Below, one piece after another: positions 46,427 to 58,169 of a DNA stretch of 64,000 bases. The notes beneath the pieces are model-generated. The model searched no databases. It was not told the DNA's origin and saw nothing but the letters and a program-made list of their open reading frames with translations. Position numbers and translations under genes: made by a program. The DNA comes from Hygrocybe punicea (taxonomy: Eukaryota; Basidiomycota; Agaricomycetes; Agaricales; Hygrophoraceae), in contig OY744472.1 in the NCBI GenBank assembly GCA_963556145.1, positions 3,286,001 to 3,350,000 on the forward strand, in the 5' to 3' direction. Within the stretch, counting starts at the first letter, position 1. Each line of letters begins with the position of its first letter.

Positions 46427-49400
46427 TGAAATCATGTTTTAAATATGATTGGTCAACAACTTTCACGTCATTTTCAGATGCATGATTTTTTCTGATTTGT
46501 TCAGCATCAGCAACACGTGCGTTTCTCTCAGCAATGATTTCTTGTCTTTTATCTTGAACAGCTGTTTTCCATTTACCACCAGGCTGTATGATTTGAGGTG
46601 TGAGTGGAGCGGTATCAATTGTATTAATGCCATCAGGACTGATAGCTAGCCAGCCCACATTTCTTACACTATCTTCAGTGGCATCCATTTGGGCTTTGAT
46701 TAACCGTCCCTTTGAACCAAGGGCAGAGTATTTATTCAATCCATAATCCTCATTATCAATTCCTTCATTATCACCAAAATCATCACCATGACCATTCTCA
46801 TTGATATCATCCATGTTATCCATTTCTTCTGATGTCATCCAAGAATGAAATATACCAGCTGTAGCATCACCCTTTTTGAGCTGAGCTGAATAATCATCTC
46901 AAGCATCATTGCATTCATATCTAATATTAAAATGATCCATTATTTGGCTTTGTCGTGATGTAAATTTATAGTCTGTGAATGCCTCATCCCACGACTCATT
47001 GTGATTCTTAAGATCTTGGCCTGTTCTCCAGGGCTTGAATAAAGTAAGCATGGTGACACAGTAATATTCTCTATCTCCTCGATCTCTTCTTGGAAGTGAA
47101 CCTCCAACAAAGTTAGGCACAACTTTTTTATATGATGAATGATATTCTATCCAGTGTGTTTCATGTAATGGATGAGCTGACAAAAAAAACTTATGAGCCT
47201 GTTTATTGTCTGCATCAATAATGCTGGCATTATCACTGTCCTCTTTACCAATGTCATTTCCATCTTCATCAGCAATAATAGACTCACTTGAATCAGTGTT
47301 GCTTTCATAACTACCACTGTAATCACTATTCTCATTGGAACTGTCAACTCTATTCTCATTGTTTCCCAAATTGAGCTCATCATCATCAATATCACCTAGT
47401 GACCTGAGATTACATCCAGCTGTTGCTTCATATTGTTGATTTTTTGCATTTGAATCAATCAAGTCCAGCTCATCATCACCATTTTGAGAATTATGATTTT
47501 TCTGTGTTGGAGTAGGTATTTTTACTCGTCTTGCCATTTGTATCCATTCATATAGGCATGTAACATTATAGGTATCTGGTCTATACATGTAATCATGGAC
47601 TGCTGTAAAGCCAACATATTGATTTTGGTTTTTTTGCAAGAGAACCTTGTCTGTCTCACTGTTTTCAGCAGTATCCTGGTCAGATTTGAACACCTTCATT
47701 GTTTCTCTCACATAACTTTTCCAATACACCGTTACAAACTTGTGGCTTGTATAGTGATCTGGATTACCTAGCAGATACAAAGATGCCATTGGACCACCTA
47801 TTTCCATCTTTGATGTCAATGAATTAATTATCTGTGTTATCAAACGTCTAGCTTTGTCTTTTTGTTTTATGGATCCTCCTAGCATTTCAGAATTTTTAGT
47901 AAAAACACTCCGAATAGAGTCAAAGATAGTGTATGTTTTCAGACCAGGTTTTGTAACATAATCAGTCACATATGCCACTATAGCCTTGATAGCAGTACCT
48001 GAGAGGAGGCTTGTCACATCTGAGTTGCACTGAAGAAGATATGTTATGCATGGTGTCAATGTGTTGATCCAAGCTTCACCTTTTTTCATGTTCAAAGCTC
48101 CTGATTTAGGATCAACTTGAGTCTGTTCAAAGGTTTGTCTTGGAAATCTGGCTTTGCATTTCCCATGCTTGTTTATACATGTTGGTCTATCTTTTTTGTT
48201 GGCCTTCTCGCAACTTGACTGATTTCTACCACAATTATGTATATTAGAACGCATAATCAAGTCATCAACTATACTTGAAAATTTATCCCACCACAAATTA
48301 AGTTGTGACTTGTTAGAACAATGATCATTACAAACATGATTTGACTTATTGCACATTGGTGGAGGTGTGTCCAGTAATGTCTGAGTAGGATCCTGATAAT
48401 CCTTAGATTGACTGTTTTCTTCAATTTTGGCTTTTACATCAGCCATGGATCCAGTGAGAAACTCTCCAATATGCACACTCTCAAGATACTCCACCAATCT
48501 TTGTTGAAAATCAGAATTTGGATCCATAATTCTGTCTCTGATTTGTTGCGGTGATAATACTCCTTTAAGCCACAAGAGCATATGCATATGCAATGTCAAC
48601 CGTCCTTGTTGTTCAACTGTTCTATAATATGCTTCTGTATTGCCATATATTCCTGGATGATTTTCTCCAACACCAAGTACATGCTTAATGAATAACTGTG
48701 TCATAAAATGAAAAAATCTTGCACCAGCTACTGGATTGTGGGCAATTAATTGATATCTTTCATTATAATCTCTTAAAACAGGATTGAATGTTTCTTTGGT
48801 GTCTGCAAAATATAATGAGATTGGATGTTTGTTGTTGGCAGGAGCAAATGTAATAAACCAAGAGGGTGCACCAACAAATGAAATTAAAGACCAAATTTCA
48901 TTGCGCATATATTTTTTGCTGGTGACAGATCCTTTTACACCACCTCCAACATGATCAATATCATTAATGAGTTTAAAACACAATTTTTCCTCATCTGTTT
49001 CTGGTATTACTTTATCACCATTTTCCATTCTTTTAGAAATGTCTGCTAGTGTATGAATGTTGACATCTAACAACCTGTTAGAAATCTCCTGGAATTTTGA
49101 CTTTTCTGCTAATAAATATCCTGCTGTAGTGCATTGTTTTATCTGTTCATGATTGAATGCAATCAATGGAAAATATGGATCTTTTTGAAATCTTTTGCCA
49201 TGATACATAAGCAAATGTCTTTTGTGTCTAATATCTGATAATCCTCCCTGCTGATAGGCATTGCCAATTCCACCAAGCCCATATGGAAACAACCAGGGCA
49301 CCATTTGAGGAAATAACTGTGGATTACCATAAATAGATTCGGGATGTGCTGCATGACCTATGGCTAGAACTTTTTCATTTGAAGTCAAATGCTTTAATGC

Positions 49401-50493
49401 AATGGCCTTGAGCGCTTTGGCACTTTTGTTGGAATATTCTTCACCTGTCAAACCATGAACAACAAATGGACATTTGCCTGATTCAACACCATCTTCTTCT
49501 TCAATGTCATTGATAGCTGTCGACTCTGGATTTTTATTTGTAAATGATTGATGATAATCTACGACAACTGGAGGACCATTTTCTGGATACTGATCAAGAT
49601 TTCTTTGTGATATCTCCAGATCATAATAATCGCAATGATTCAACTTCAACCATTCCAATGCAGCTTTAACCTTGTTTCTTCTTACAAGAAGAGGTGTTCT
49701 CTCAAAGTCTGATTTAGTGGGCTTACATGGCCCTGTATAAATAAATGCCAGAACTTCATCCAAGTCTTCAATGGGTGGATACACTTTAGGAATAGGATTA
49801 GCAAAGGTGATTGCATTCGCTCTCATTTTATGCATTCCTGAAGATACTCTTACAATACAACGATTGTGTCGCACTCTTGCAACCAGCAACTGTTCTGCAA
49901 ATGATAAATCTGTCAACTGTACTGGAACATCTCCTAACCATTTTCCATTGGCTAATGACAACAGAGGAATCTTATTTTTTGTCAAAGATTTATGGCAACT
50001 TGTGCACATACTGTGCAGCTGTTTAATTAAGACAGGGCCATCCAAGCCTTTAATAGGATCTTCAGCAGTCAATCGCTCTTTTTGTGTCACACCTGGGTTT
50101 ATCAATATTTTCAAGTCTATGTTGACATTCGAGAGTTTTAATAAATATTTAATTGGAGTCAATTGACCACATATAGCACATCCTGATTCTGATACCTGAT
50201 CAGGTGACATATCTTGACATGCGTTAGCTATAATTGTATGTTGTAGAGCAGCTGTGAGAGGTAGAGGTGGAAACATGTTTTTATTTTTATTTTTATATTT
50301 TTGTTCTGACTTTGCATGATTTAATTTATATTCTACACCTTTTGTTTGTTGATATCTTGTTACTGATTGCAAATTTTTTACTTTGTATTCTATATTTTGG
50401 CTTTGATATCGTTTCACTGCTCTTGCATTAGATGCCTTTGATTCCTTATTTAAAACTTCAATATCTATGACATCAAATACAGATAGATATTGA
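46427..50493 (-). pseudogene. Helitron D protein, repeat-DUF6570-Rep part
   Basis: From the Copia junction it reads YLSVFDVIDIE, a few degenerate repeats (RYQSQNIEYKVK type), a CAICGQL segment, DUF6570 (RVRHNRCIVRVSSG), and Helitron_like_N with HUH motif LHMHM near 48585 and Y2 motif AYVTDYVTKPG near 47960, then an acidic linker. A TGA at 46899-46901 takes the place of an arginine (DARDDYSAQ in H1). The frame then continues to FKA at 46427, where the gene is cut, so the helicase and peptidase parts are missing. A complete protein would nick and re-join DNA at element ends. Confidence 0.85.
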
Positions 50494-50720
50494 TATTGAA
50501 ATAAACTGGTAGGAGGTCACTGTGAATACTAATATATTGTGTGATACAAAACTACACTACTCACCTGGTAGGAGGTCACTGTGAATACTGAGGATACACA
50601 GTGAGCTCCCCACCAGGTTTGACCGCTTTGGGACAAATAGATACAAACAATCAGCCACAATCTTCGAAATCTACTAAGTCCATACTCTCTTGTGGTAGAG
50701 TGACTCATCACAACCTAACA
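50494..50720 (-). repeat. Copia 3' LTR
   Basis: 227 bp, reading TGTTAGGTTGTG ... TTATTTCAATA on the minus strand. It is the same as 55946-56172. The LTR ends in TA instead of CA; this edge is fixed by the target duplication on one side and the adjacent primer-binding site on the other. It contains an internal ~30-bp direct duplication (CTGGTAGGAGGTCACTGTG twice). Confidence 0.9.
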
Positions 50721-50729
50721 CTCCCTCTT
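50721..50729 (-). other. Copia polypurine tract
   Basis: AAGAGGGAG on the minus strand directly abuts the 3' LTR, the expected place for priming plus-strand DNA synthesis. Confidence 0.8.
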
Positions 50730-50741
50730 GATCAGGCAACT

Positions 50742-53700
50742 CTACAAGTTTCTCAATCCCAACATTTCCACCATAGCAATCACCTTAGGCCGGCCAAGAG
50801 CTTTAGTCAAGATGTCTGCAGGCATATCATCTGTCCTGACATGCATCACATTAATGTTGCCCTTCTCCACTTCATCACGCAACCAGTAGAACCGCAGATC
50901 CAAGTGTTTCATGCGTCCATGATGCTCAGGATTCTTGGCAACAGATATTGCAGATTGGTTATCAATGAGAAGTAGTGAGGATGTGGTGATGGTGTATCCC
51001 AGTTCAGTGAACAGATTCCGCAACCAAAGGATTTCCTGGCCAGCAGAGGTTGATGCAACATACTCTGCTTCTGTGGTTGACAGCGCAACAATCCCTTGAA
51101 GCTTGCTTGACCAGCTGATTGCACCAGTGCCCATCTTCACCACATAACCACTTGTGGATCGTCCATTGTCAGGATTGCCACCATGGTCTGCATCGGTGTA
51201 CGTGGTGAACAATTGAGTAGATGTGGGATCAGGTGCATAGGTAAGCTTGAGGTCGAGAGTGCCTTTGAGGTAGCGGAAGAGATGTTTCACTGCTTTCCAG
51301 TGGGTCATTCCAGGATTCTTGTTGAACCGGGCAAGTACACCAACAGCATAGGCAATGTCAGGACGAGTAGCAGTGGCAAGATACATCAATGCACCAACTG
51401 CTTGGAGGTATGGAACAGCACGCATCTCCTCAATGTCTTTGGAGGATGCAGGAGACATGTCATTGCTGAGTTTCAAGCCAGGATCCATGGGAGTGCTGAG
51501 TGAGTTGCAATCAGAGAGTCCAAAGCGTTCCAGCAGAGTGAGAATGTACTGGCGCTGAGAAAGTGATAGAGTGTGCTTGGATCTGTCTCTGATGATTTCA
51601 ACACCCAACAGCCATGACGTGGGTCCCAGTTCTCTGAGCTTGAAGTGCAACTTGAGTTCTGCAATGACCTGATTGATTTTCTCCTTGGACTTGCAGGCAA
51701 TGGTCATGTCATCAATAAAGACTGGGATGATAATGCGCATGTCCTCCTTGCCATAAATCCAGATGCTGTGTTCACAAACAATCCTTCTGAAGCCCATGGA
51801 CTCCAAGACAGCATTGAGCTTCTTGTGCCAGCACCTTCCAGCCTGTTTGAGCCCATAGAGTGACTTCTGCAAATGCCAGACCCAATCATTGCCCTTCTCA
51901 ACAAATCCCTCTGGCTGGCGCATGTAGACTTCTTCTTCAAGGGTTCCATTGAGAAATGCAGATGAAATGTCTACACTCTCCAAGTGGAGATCCTCAAGTG
52001 CAGCCAATGCCAGGATGGCGCGTAAAGCAGCCCATTTTGGAGTAGGAGCAAATGTTTCAGTGAAATCAAAGCCTGGGCGTTGCGAATATCCTTGGGCCAC
52101 CAATCTCCCTTTGCGACGCTCAATAGATCCATCAGCATTCTTTTTGACTTTGAACACCCAGCGGCTGCCAATAGCTTTGCGGCCAGGTGGAAGCTGAACC
52201 AGATCAAAGGTGCCATTCTCAATCAAGGCCTGAATCTCATCTAGAGCAGCTTTGTGCCAGAGTTTCCTCTCCTCTTCTGGGCGAGACATTGCTTCAGCAT
52301 AGGAGTTTGGCTCTCCATCATGATTGACTGTCTTGCATGCCCACTCAGAGGTATTGAATGCATATTCAACTGCTTGATCCCAAGTCAAGTAGGCATGATG
52401 TTGGCCTTCTGTGACAAAAGCCAGACCTGCTCTGACAGCATCAGCATATTCCAGTTCATCATCACTTTCATCTCTGGGCAGGAGATCGAGTTCATCATCA
52501 CTGCTTGAGTCATGTACAGATGTAGTTGATGGAGTTGAAGTTGAAGCTGGAGCTGGAGCTGGCGCTGGATTTACAGGAGGCATAAGCAAGGGATCAGGAG
52601 TGGGTGTAGCTGAAGATGGGGGAGGAGTTTGAGGTGGGGGCACAGGCTGAGTGAAGTACTTTCTCTCTAGTGCAGATTCATTGAGGGAGCCTTGAGGACG
52701 ACTGGACCTGGGGGGATTCGTGCGTTTGGGAGGTGGAAGAACAGGTGCTGGATTGCGAACAGGACCTACTGGAGGAGCAGCAGGAAGTGGAACACCAGGT
52801 GCAGGATCATTTTCAGCAGCAGGAGCAGGTGCTTCATCACCATTGTCATCATCTCCCTCTGGATGGAGCACCACTCCAGGATGTTTGGGAGGAGCCTCCA
52901 CAACAGGTGGCTCAGAGACAAGGTTAATGGCAGTGGGAGAGTTCCCAGGGAAACACCGCTCATCAAATACTGCATGGCTACTGATTATAATCCGCTTTTC
53001 TACTGGGTCCCAGAATTTCCATGCTTTGACACCTTCTGGATAGCCAACAAAGATACACTTCTTTGAGTGTGGTTGCAGTGCTTTCCTCTTTTCCTTGCGA
53101 ACCAGCACATACGCCAAGCAACCAAACACTCGAAAGTAAGAAATGTCAGGCCGTTTACGTTTCCAGACATAGTAGGGTGTCTCTCCATCCAATGCAGAGG
53201 TAGGTGTCCTATTACTGGTGTGCACAAAGGCTGCCACAGCTAGCTTCCAGAAGGAGGGAGGGAGTTTTGCCTGAACCAGGAGTGCAGTAGCGCCACCAGC
53301 TACATCACGATTGGCACGCTCTGCAACTCCATTCTGATGGGGTTCATTGGGTTCAGTGTGCTGGCATTTGATTCCCTCACTGGCACAGAAATCAACATAT
53401 TCATGGCCAATGTATTCACCTCCTTTGTCATCCCTGGTAGACCGGATTCTCCTGCCAGTCTGGTTCTCTGCATCTGCCTTGAACAGCTTGAATGAAGCCA
53501 ATGCATCACTCTTTTTCTTCAGGAAAGCAACAGTTTTCCAGCGTGACTTGTCATCAATGAACAGTTCCCAATAGCGATAGCCCTCTGCTGTTTGCACAGG
53601 CAGTGGGCCCTTCAGATCCATGTGGATGAGATCAAGAATCTGAGTGCGACGAGTGGCTGTTTTGGGAATGTCATGACGGTGTTGCTTTCCAAAGATGCAT

Positions 53701-55178
53701 GGTTCACAGATGGGATCAGGAGTAGACTGAGACTTGATCACCATCCCTGTGACAAGCTTGTTCTTGCGCATGAGTTCCACATCAGCAAAATTGAGATGGG
53801 AACAACGACGATGCCAGAGAGTGAGATCCAGGGGACAAGTGCTAACTGCATGAGCAGACTGAGACTGGGGCACAATGACTTTGCCATCCAAGTACCCGAC
53901 GTTGTGAATGTCAACAGTGGCAGTAAAATGAAGTTGGTTCTGCTGATGGAACAGAACCCTGTCATCCTCAATGGCTATTTTGAAGCCTTTCTGACGTGTG
54001 AGGTGAAACAGAGAGAGTAGATTACTGCCAAGATCAGGTACATGAAGGACGTCATGGAATACAACAGGATACAGGGGTATACTCCTAGCGACTGGTTGAA
54101 ACTCAACAGATCCCATCCCAGCCGAGTAGATGATTGAATCATTGGCAAGGCGAATTGGGACAATGTGAGGGGAATAGGAGCGAAACCAGTGTCGGTGGGG
54201 TGTCATATGTGATGTGGCACCTGTATCCGGGTTCCAGTCAGTGCATGCTCGAGATTGCAGCCAATTGCTGCGGTGAGAAGGAGGAAGATAACTTGCATTG
54301 CCCGCAAACTCAACAACAGCAATATTGCTGGCTTGCACAGGAGCGCTCTCAGGAATGTCTTGGGAGGCCTCCTTTGCATTTTGTCTGCGCTTCCAAGCCC
54401 GTTGGTTTCCCTGACCCTGCTTGTTGCCACCCTGCTTTTTGGCCTCAGCTGAGGCTTTCTGCTTCAATGAGCAGTCCCTCTCAACATGGCCCTCTTTTCC
54501 ACAAAAATAGCAGGTGACTTTTGAAGCGAATGAAGCAAGGTGGGATGAAGTACCAAGGGTGCGCGCAAGACGTTGGCTTTCTTCGTTTTGGAATGCGGAT
54601 TTGAGTTTGTCGAGGTCGAGAGTGTCGAGGAGGAGTAGAGATGATGTGAAGTTATCGAATTCGGAGGGGAGAGTGAGGATGAGACTCATGGAAAGGAGTT
54701 CTTTGTCGAGGTCGTCAAGGGTGAATCCAGGTGGACGCAGGGCTTGAATGTCCTGCATGGCCTTGTCAGCACGAGCCATGAGCTCAGTGAGCGTCTCGTT
54801 GTCGTCTTTGCGAGTGCTGAACAGGATTTTGTAGGCATTGAAACGAGCGCCTGGCCGTTTTTGCAGGTGGACTGCCTCCAAGGCCTTCCACATCGCAACA
54901 GGATTCCCCTTTGAGGCTTTTACGTGCACTTTCTGGTTGTCCTCCAGTGCAAGCCAAATCTCCCCACTAGCTTTTGCAGCTTTCCTCTTCCACTCAGCAA
55001 GCTCTTTCTTCTCAGCAGCAGTAGGATGTGCAGCATCAGCTGGCACGGGCTGGGGCGTAGAACCATCAACGTATTCCCAAAGCTCCTTGGTGGCTAAATA
55101 AGCCTCCATGTTGTCAGACCACTGACCCCAATTGGAGCTGGAGAGAGCGGGGAATGTACGTTTAGTGTCAGAAGACAT
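50742..55178 (-). CDS. Copia Gag-Pol polyprotein
   Basis: 1478 codons from ATG 55178 (the frame is open four codons further, from a TTG). In order: Gag (UBN2-like, from SSNWGQWSDNMEAYL); a CCHC zinc knuckle CYFCGKEGHVERDC at about 224; aspartic protease DTGATSH at about 320; GAG_pre-integrase HHCC (LWHRRCSHLNF) at about 455; integrase core with DLIHMDLKG, FIDDKS and EPNEPHQNGVAER (Asp-Asp-Glu, about 525-620); reverse transcriptase (RWVFKVKK at about 1010, catalytic FIDDMT at about 1160); and RNase H (DADHGG, STTEAEY, DNQSA, about 1335-1410). There is no frameshift or stop. The polyprotein would form the particle, copy RNA to DNA and integrate it. All recognised catalytic residues are present. 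Confidence 0.95.
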   Translation of the reverse strand: MSSDTKRTFPALSSSNWGQWSDNMEAYLATKELWEYVDGSTPQPVPADAAHPTAAEKKELAEWKRKAAKASGEIWLALEDNQKVHVKASKGNPVAMWKALEAVHLQKRPGARFNAYKILFSTRKDDNETLTELMARADKAMQDIQALRPPGFTLDDLDKELLSMSLILTLPSEFDNFTSSLLLLDTLDLDKLKSAFQNEESQRLARTLGTSSHLASFASKVTCYFCGKEGHVERDCSLKQKASAEAKKQGGNKQGQGNQRAWKRRQNAKEASQDIPESAPVQASNIAVVEFAGNASYLPPSHRSNWLQSRACTDWNPDTGATSHMTPHRHWFRSYSPHIVPIRLANDSIIYSAGMGSVEFQPVARSIPLYPVVFHDVLHVPDLGSNLLSLFHLTRQKGFKIAIEDDRVLFHQQNQLHFTATVDIHNVGYLDGKVIVPQSQSAHAVSTCPLDLTLWHRRCSHLNFADVELMRKNKLVTGMVIKSQSTPDPICEPCIFGKQHRHDIPKTATRRTQILDLIHMDLKGPLPVQTAEGYRYWELFIDDKSRWKTVAFLKKKSDALASFKLFKADAENQTGRRIRSTRDDKGGEYIGHEYVDFCASEGIKCQHTEPNEPHQNGVAERANRDVAGGATALLVQAKLPPSFWKLAVAAFVHTSNRTPTSALDGETPYYVWKRKRPDISYFRVFGCLAYVLVRKEKRKALQPHSKKCIFVGYPEGVKAWKFWDPVEKRIIISSHAVFDERCFPGNSPTAINLVSEPPVVEAPPKHPGVVLHPEGDDDNGDEAPAPAAENDPAPGVPLPAAPPVGPVRNPAPVLPPPKRTNPPRSSRPQGSLNESALERKYFTQPVPPPQTPPPSSATPTPDPLLMPPVNPAPAPAPASTSTPSTTSVHDSSSDDELDLLPRDESDDELEYADAVRAGLAFVTEGQHHAYLTWDQAVEYAFNTSEWACKTVNHDGEPNSYAEAMSRPEEERKLWHKAALDEIQALIENGTFDLVQLPPGRKAIGSRWVFKVKKNADGSIERRKGRLVAQGYSQRPGFDFTETFAPTPKWAALRAILALAALEDLHLESVDISSAFLNGTLEEEVYMRQPEGFVEKGNDWVWHLQKSLYGLKQAGRCWHKKLNAVLESMGFRRIVCEHSIWIYGKEDMRIIIPVFIDDMTIACKSKEKINQVIAELKLHFKLRELGPTSWLLGVEIIRDRSKHTLSLSQRQYILTLLERFGLSDCNSLSTPMDPGLKLSNDMSPASSKDIEEMRAVPYLQAVGALMYLATATRPDIAYAVGVLARFNKNPGMTHWKAVKHLFRYLKGTLDLKLTYAPDPTSTQLFTTYTDADHGGNPDNGRSTSGYVVKMGTGAISWSSKLQGIVALSTTEAEYVASTSAGQEILWLRNLFTELGYTITTSSLLLIDNQSAISVAKNPEHHGRMKHLDLRFYWLRDEVEKGNINVMHVRTDDMPADILTKALGRPKVIAMVEMLGLRNL

Positions 55179-55928
55179 GATGGTGCTCAATATACGACTC
55201 TAGTTAGATGTGGGGGGTGTGGTAGGAAGTGAAGCTGGAAACAGTCTCCTTAAAGCAGAGAGATTACCAGTCTGTTCTCAATCAGACGAAATCGGCTCAG
55301 GACAGCAGTAGTTGAAAATGGAGAGTCTTCAGACCAAAATCTGAAGGGGAGGCAACTGAATACCCGCCAGCCCAATCTCCCTACGTGCTGTATCACAATG
55401 AGAGGTGCAGTAGCAACTGGGGTAACACTCCAGAGGAGGCCCAGGGAAGTAGCACTTCACTATGACTTGGCCTTGTTCTAGTCCTTTCTCAACAGACCAA
55501 TAACCACTCCCAACAGGTAGAACTGTCAGACAAGATGGATGCACACCCCACACACCTATTTGAGACGAAATCAAGCCTAACCCAAGCCCAAAAAGCGGCC
55601 TACAATGACCTCACACAACCACAGTAGCCCAAAACCCAAATAGACTCAGAAACAGCAATAAACTGTTCTGAAGTTACTAACACAGGCGAAGTAAATCGAC
55701 TCCGGACGACGAAGCGCTAAGACGAGGACGTTGTACTGTTGCTAGGGTAAAGTATACGTGCCGAAGCGAGCGCTGACAACGATTCGAGTCGGTCTGATGG
55801 GTAGTTGTCGAAAACAGGGGTCGATCTCGGGAACGGCGAGGTTTTAGCGTACGATAGTTGTTCCCAATTGATTCAGCGTAGTAACAAACGGTTTGGGCGA
55901 AGGGGGGGCGGTTATTCGTTAAGCTAGA
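55179..55928 (-). other. Copia 5' untranslated region
   Basis: About 750 bp between primer-binding site and Gag start. Short ORFs are present but none is supported. The region next to the primer site is GC-richer than the rest. Confidence 0.6.
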
Positions 55929-55945
55929 GCGCAGGGCTCATAACC
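55929..55945 (-). other. Copia primer-binding site, initiator-tRNA half
   Basis: GGTTATGAGCCCTGCGC on the minus strand directly follows the 5' LTR. The plus strand GCGCAGGGCTCATAACC equals the D-stem/anticodon portion of fungal initiator tRNA-Met (anticodon CAT within). Priming by an initiator-tRNA fragment cut in the anticodon stem-loop is established for Drosophila copia and yeast Ty5. Confidence 0.85.
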
Positions 55946-56172
55946 TATTGAAATAAACTGGTAGGAGGTCACTGTGAATACTAATATATTGTGTGATACA
56001 AAACTACACTACTCACCTGGTAGGAGGTCACTGTGAATACTGAGGATACACAGTGAGCTCCCCACCAGGTTTGACCGCTTTGGGACAAATAGATACAAAC
56101 AATCAGCCACAATCTTCGAAATCTACTAAGTCCATACTCTCTTGTGGTAGAGTGACTCATCACAACCTAACA
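55946..56172 (-). repeat. Copia 5' LTR
   Basis: 227 bp, apparently identical to 50494-50720, with TGTTAGG at 56172. It should carry the promoter for the minus-strand element. It is followed on the inside by the primer-binding site. Confidence 0.9.
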
Positions 56173-57799
56173 ATTGAGCACAATTCACACATATATGGCT
56201 CTTGATTGAAGTTTGAATATCTGTCTTATGAGATCTAGCATATGTGACAATATTATGAGCTCCTGCAATGGACTTTAGTTGCTCTGTTGTCAATTGTGGT
56301 AATAACACATTCCATGGGACAAAACATGTTAATGTATTTAACATATCACTTCTTGTATCTGATTGTTTTATATATTCTCTGAATTTGAATTTCACATTAG
56401 TAGGATATCTTATGGAATTTGATAAATAAGGAGACAGCTCATTAAATATGAACAACTTTGATCCACCACCAACAATATTATGCATATTTGTATTGTTCTC
56501 CTTGGTATCATCATTAGAGCAATATTTATTATCTGACACAGATTCATGTTTTAAAGCAGTGGCACATATGAAATTAAGACCCATAAAATATTGTGAATAA
56601 TATACCAGAAATACTTGAAAGATAAAAATTAAACTATATATCATTAATGTTTGATATTTTTGTATATATACTGCATAGTCATGTGCAGCATACATGTTTT
56701 GTAGCAGCTTTGGATGTATTCTTTGACACTTCCTGAGAAGTATTTCATATACAAATACTAAGTTATGCATGGATGCATTGACATATAAAAGAAGTCGTAC
56801 ATAGAATTCAATAATAAACGGTAGTTCTTTGTGGGGCTTTGAAATCCAATGGTGTGAACCAAGGTGATCTATGTTGGGAAGACATTGTACAGTTTCTTCT
56901 GTTATATGTGAGATGATATGAGAAGAATGGTGTTCTCCACTATTGTTTAATACTCTCTTTTGGGACACATGATGAGCAAAATAATCACATATTGTCTGTG
57001 TCCTTGAAATCAATTTCTGTAGTGCATCAATAGAATGATAGAAAAACACCATATCCTGGAGTGCATCAGGTTGATAATCTAGTAGCCTGTGTTGGAACAC
57101 ATGAGCAAGATGATAAGGAGATATTTGTGTCCTTGAATGCAGGTTCTGCAGTGCATAAACAGAATGATAAAAAAGCACCATATCCTGGGGTGTATGAGAA
57201 CAGTAATATAATGCCCAGTCTTGGGACAGATTAATAAGACAATAAGACGATATTTGTGTCCTATCCTGGGGTGTATCAGGACGATAATATAACACCCAAT
57301 CTTGGGTCAGATGAATAAGATGATCAGAAGATATTTGTGTTCTATCCTGGGGTGTGTCAGGATGATATAACACCCAGTCTTGGGACAGATGAACAAGACG
57401 ATAAGATGATATTTGTGTCCTTAAACTCAAGTTCTGTGGTGCATAAACAGAATGGTAATCAAGCACCATATCCTGGGGTGTGTCAGGACGATAGTATAAC
57501 ACCCTGTCTTGGGACACAGCAAGACAATAAATAGATATTGGTGTCCTGTCCTGGGGTGCATCAGGACGATAGTATAACACCCTGTCTTGGGACACAGCAA
57601 GACGATAAAATATTGATGTCCTATCCTGGGGTGTATCAGGACGATAATATAACACCCTGTCATGGGACACATGAGCAAGACAATAAAAAGATATTTGTGT
57701 CCTGAAACTCAACCTCTCCGGTGCATAAACCGAACGATAAGCAAACACCACATCCTGGGGTGTGTCAGGATGATAATGTAACACCGAGCTGTGTACCAT
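56173..57799 (-). pseudogene. Helitron D protein, N-terminal region
   Basis: The first ATG is 57799; the frame is open from 57838 with a TTG. The first ~270 codons are tandem repeats of 25-27 residues (DTPQDRTQISSY...SQDWVLYYRP) alternating with 42-43-residue forms that carry an extra MVLxYHSVYAPQNL-like block. Then come hydrophobic segments (LIFIFQVFLVYYSQYF), the NIVGGGSKLFIFNEL motif shared with families A and B, and TDIQTSIKSHICVNCAQ, where the Copia interrupts it. The repeat block has no counterpart in the A or B proteins. The function of this N-terminal part is unknown. Confidence 0.7.
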
Positions 57800-57839
57800 G
57801 TAAACAAGGCCACCAGAGATCTCTGGTACTTTAATCAAT

Positions 57840-58169
57840 GGTCAGATAAACCAACCTGTCTTTGTGAAGAAATTACATACGCAATGATGCATTGGCATTG
57901 GCATCAGCCTGTCATGCAACACAAGTTAAATGAATGGTCAGAATGTGTCACTGACAACAAGGAAGGAACTGTAAAACAGACATGAGGACCAGAGGGAATG
58001 GGGAACAGCAGGAGCAGTAGAAACACAATGCAGTAGAATAGCATGTTATATGATGATGTGTCACAAGCGTAGCATTTAGATTTCACACATAAATTTGGAA
58101 ATTGACTACATAATATTTAATTTCTATTTAATAATTAAATATAAGGAAATATACTAGTCAAACAATGAA
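57840..58169. other. Helitron D leader next to the ORF, no gene seen
   Basis: AT-rich sequence between the first repeat codons and the minisatellite. It is probably promoter or 5' leader of Helitron D. No recognisable site beyond AT-rich stretches near 58110-58140. Confidence 0.35.

Larger units (their letters stand above)
50494..56172 (-). mobile_element. Complete Copia (Ty1-type) LTR retrotransposon
   Basis: A 5679-bp element with two 227-bp LTRs that appear identical and a perfect 5-bp target duplication ATTGA (50489-50493 and 56173-56177). It has a primer-binding site, a purine tract and one uninterrupted gag-pol ORF. Identical LTRs and the open ORF point to a recent insertion that may still be active. 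It splits Helitron D between codons for NCAQ and YLSVF. Confidence 0.95.
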
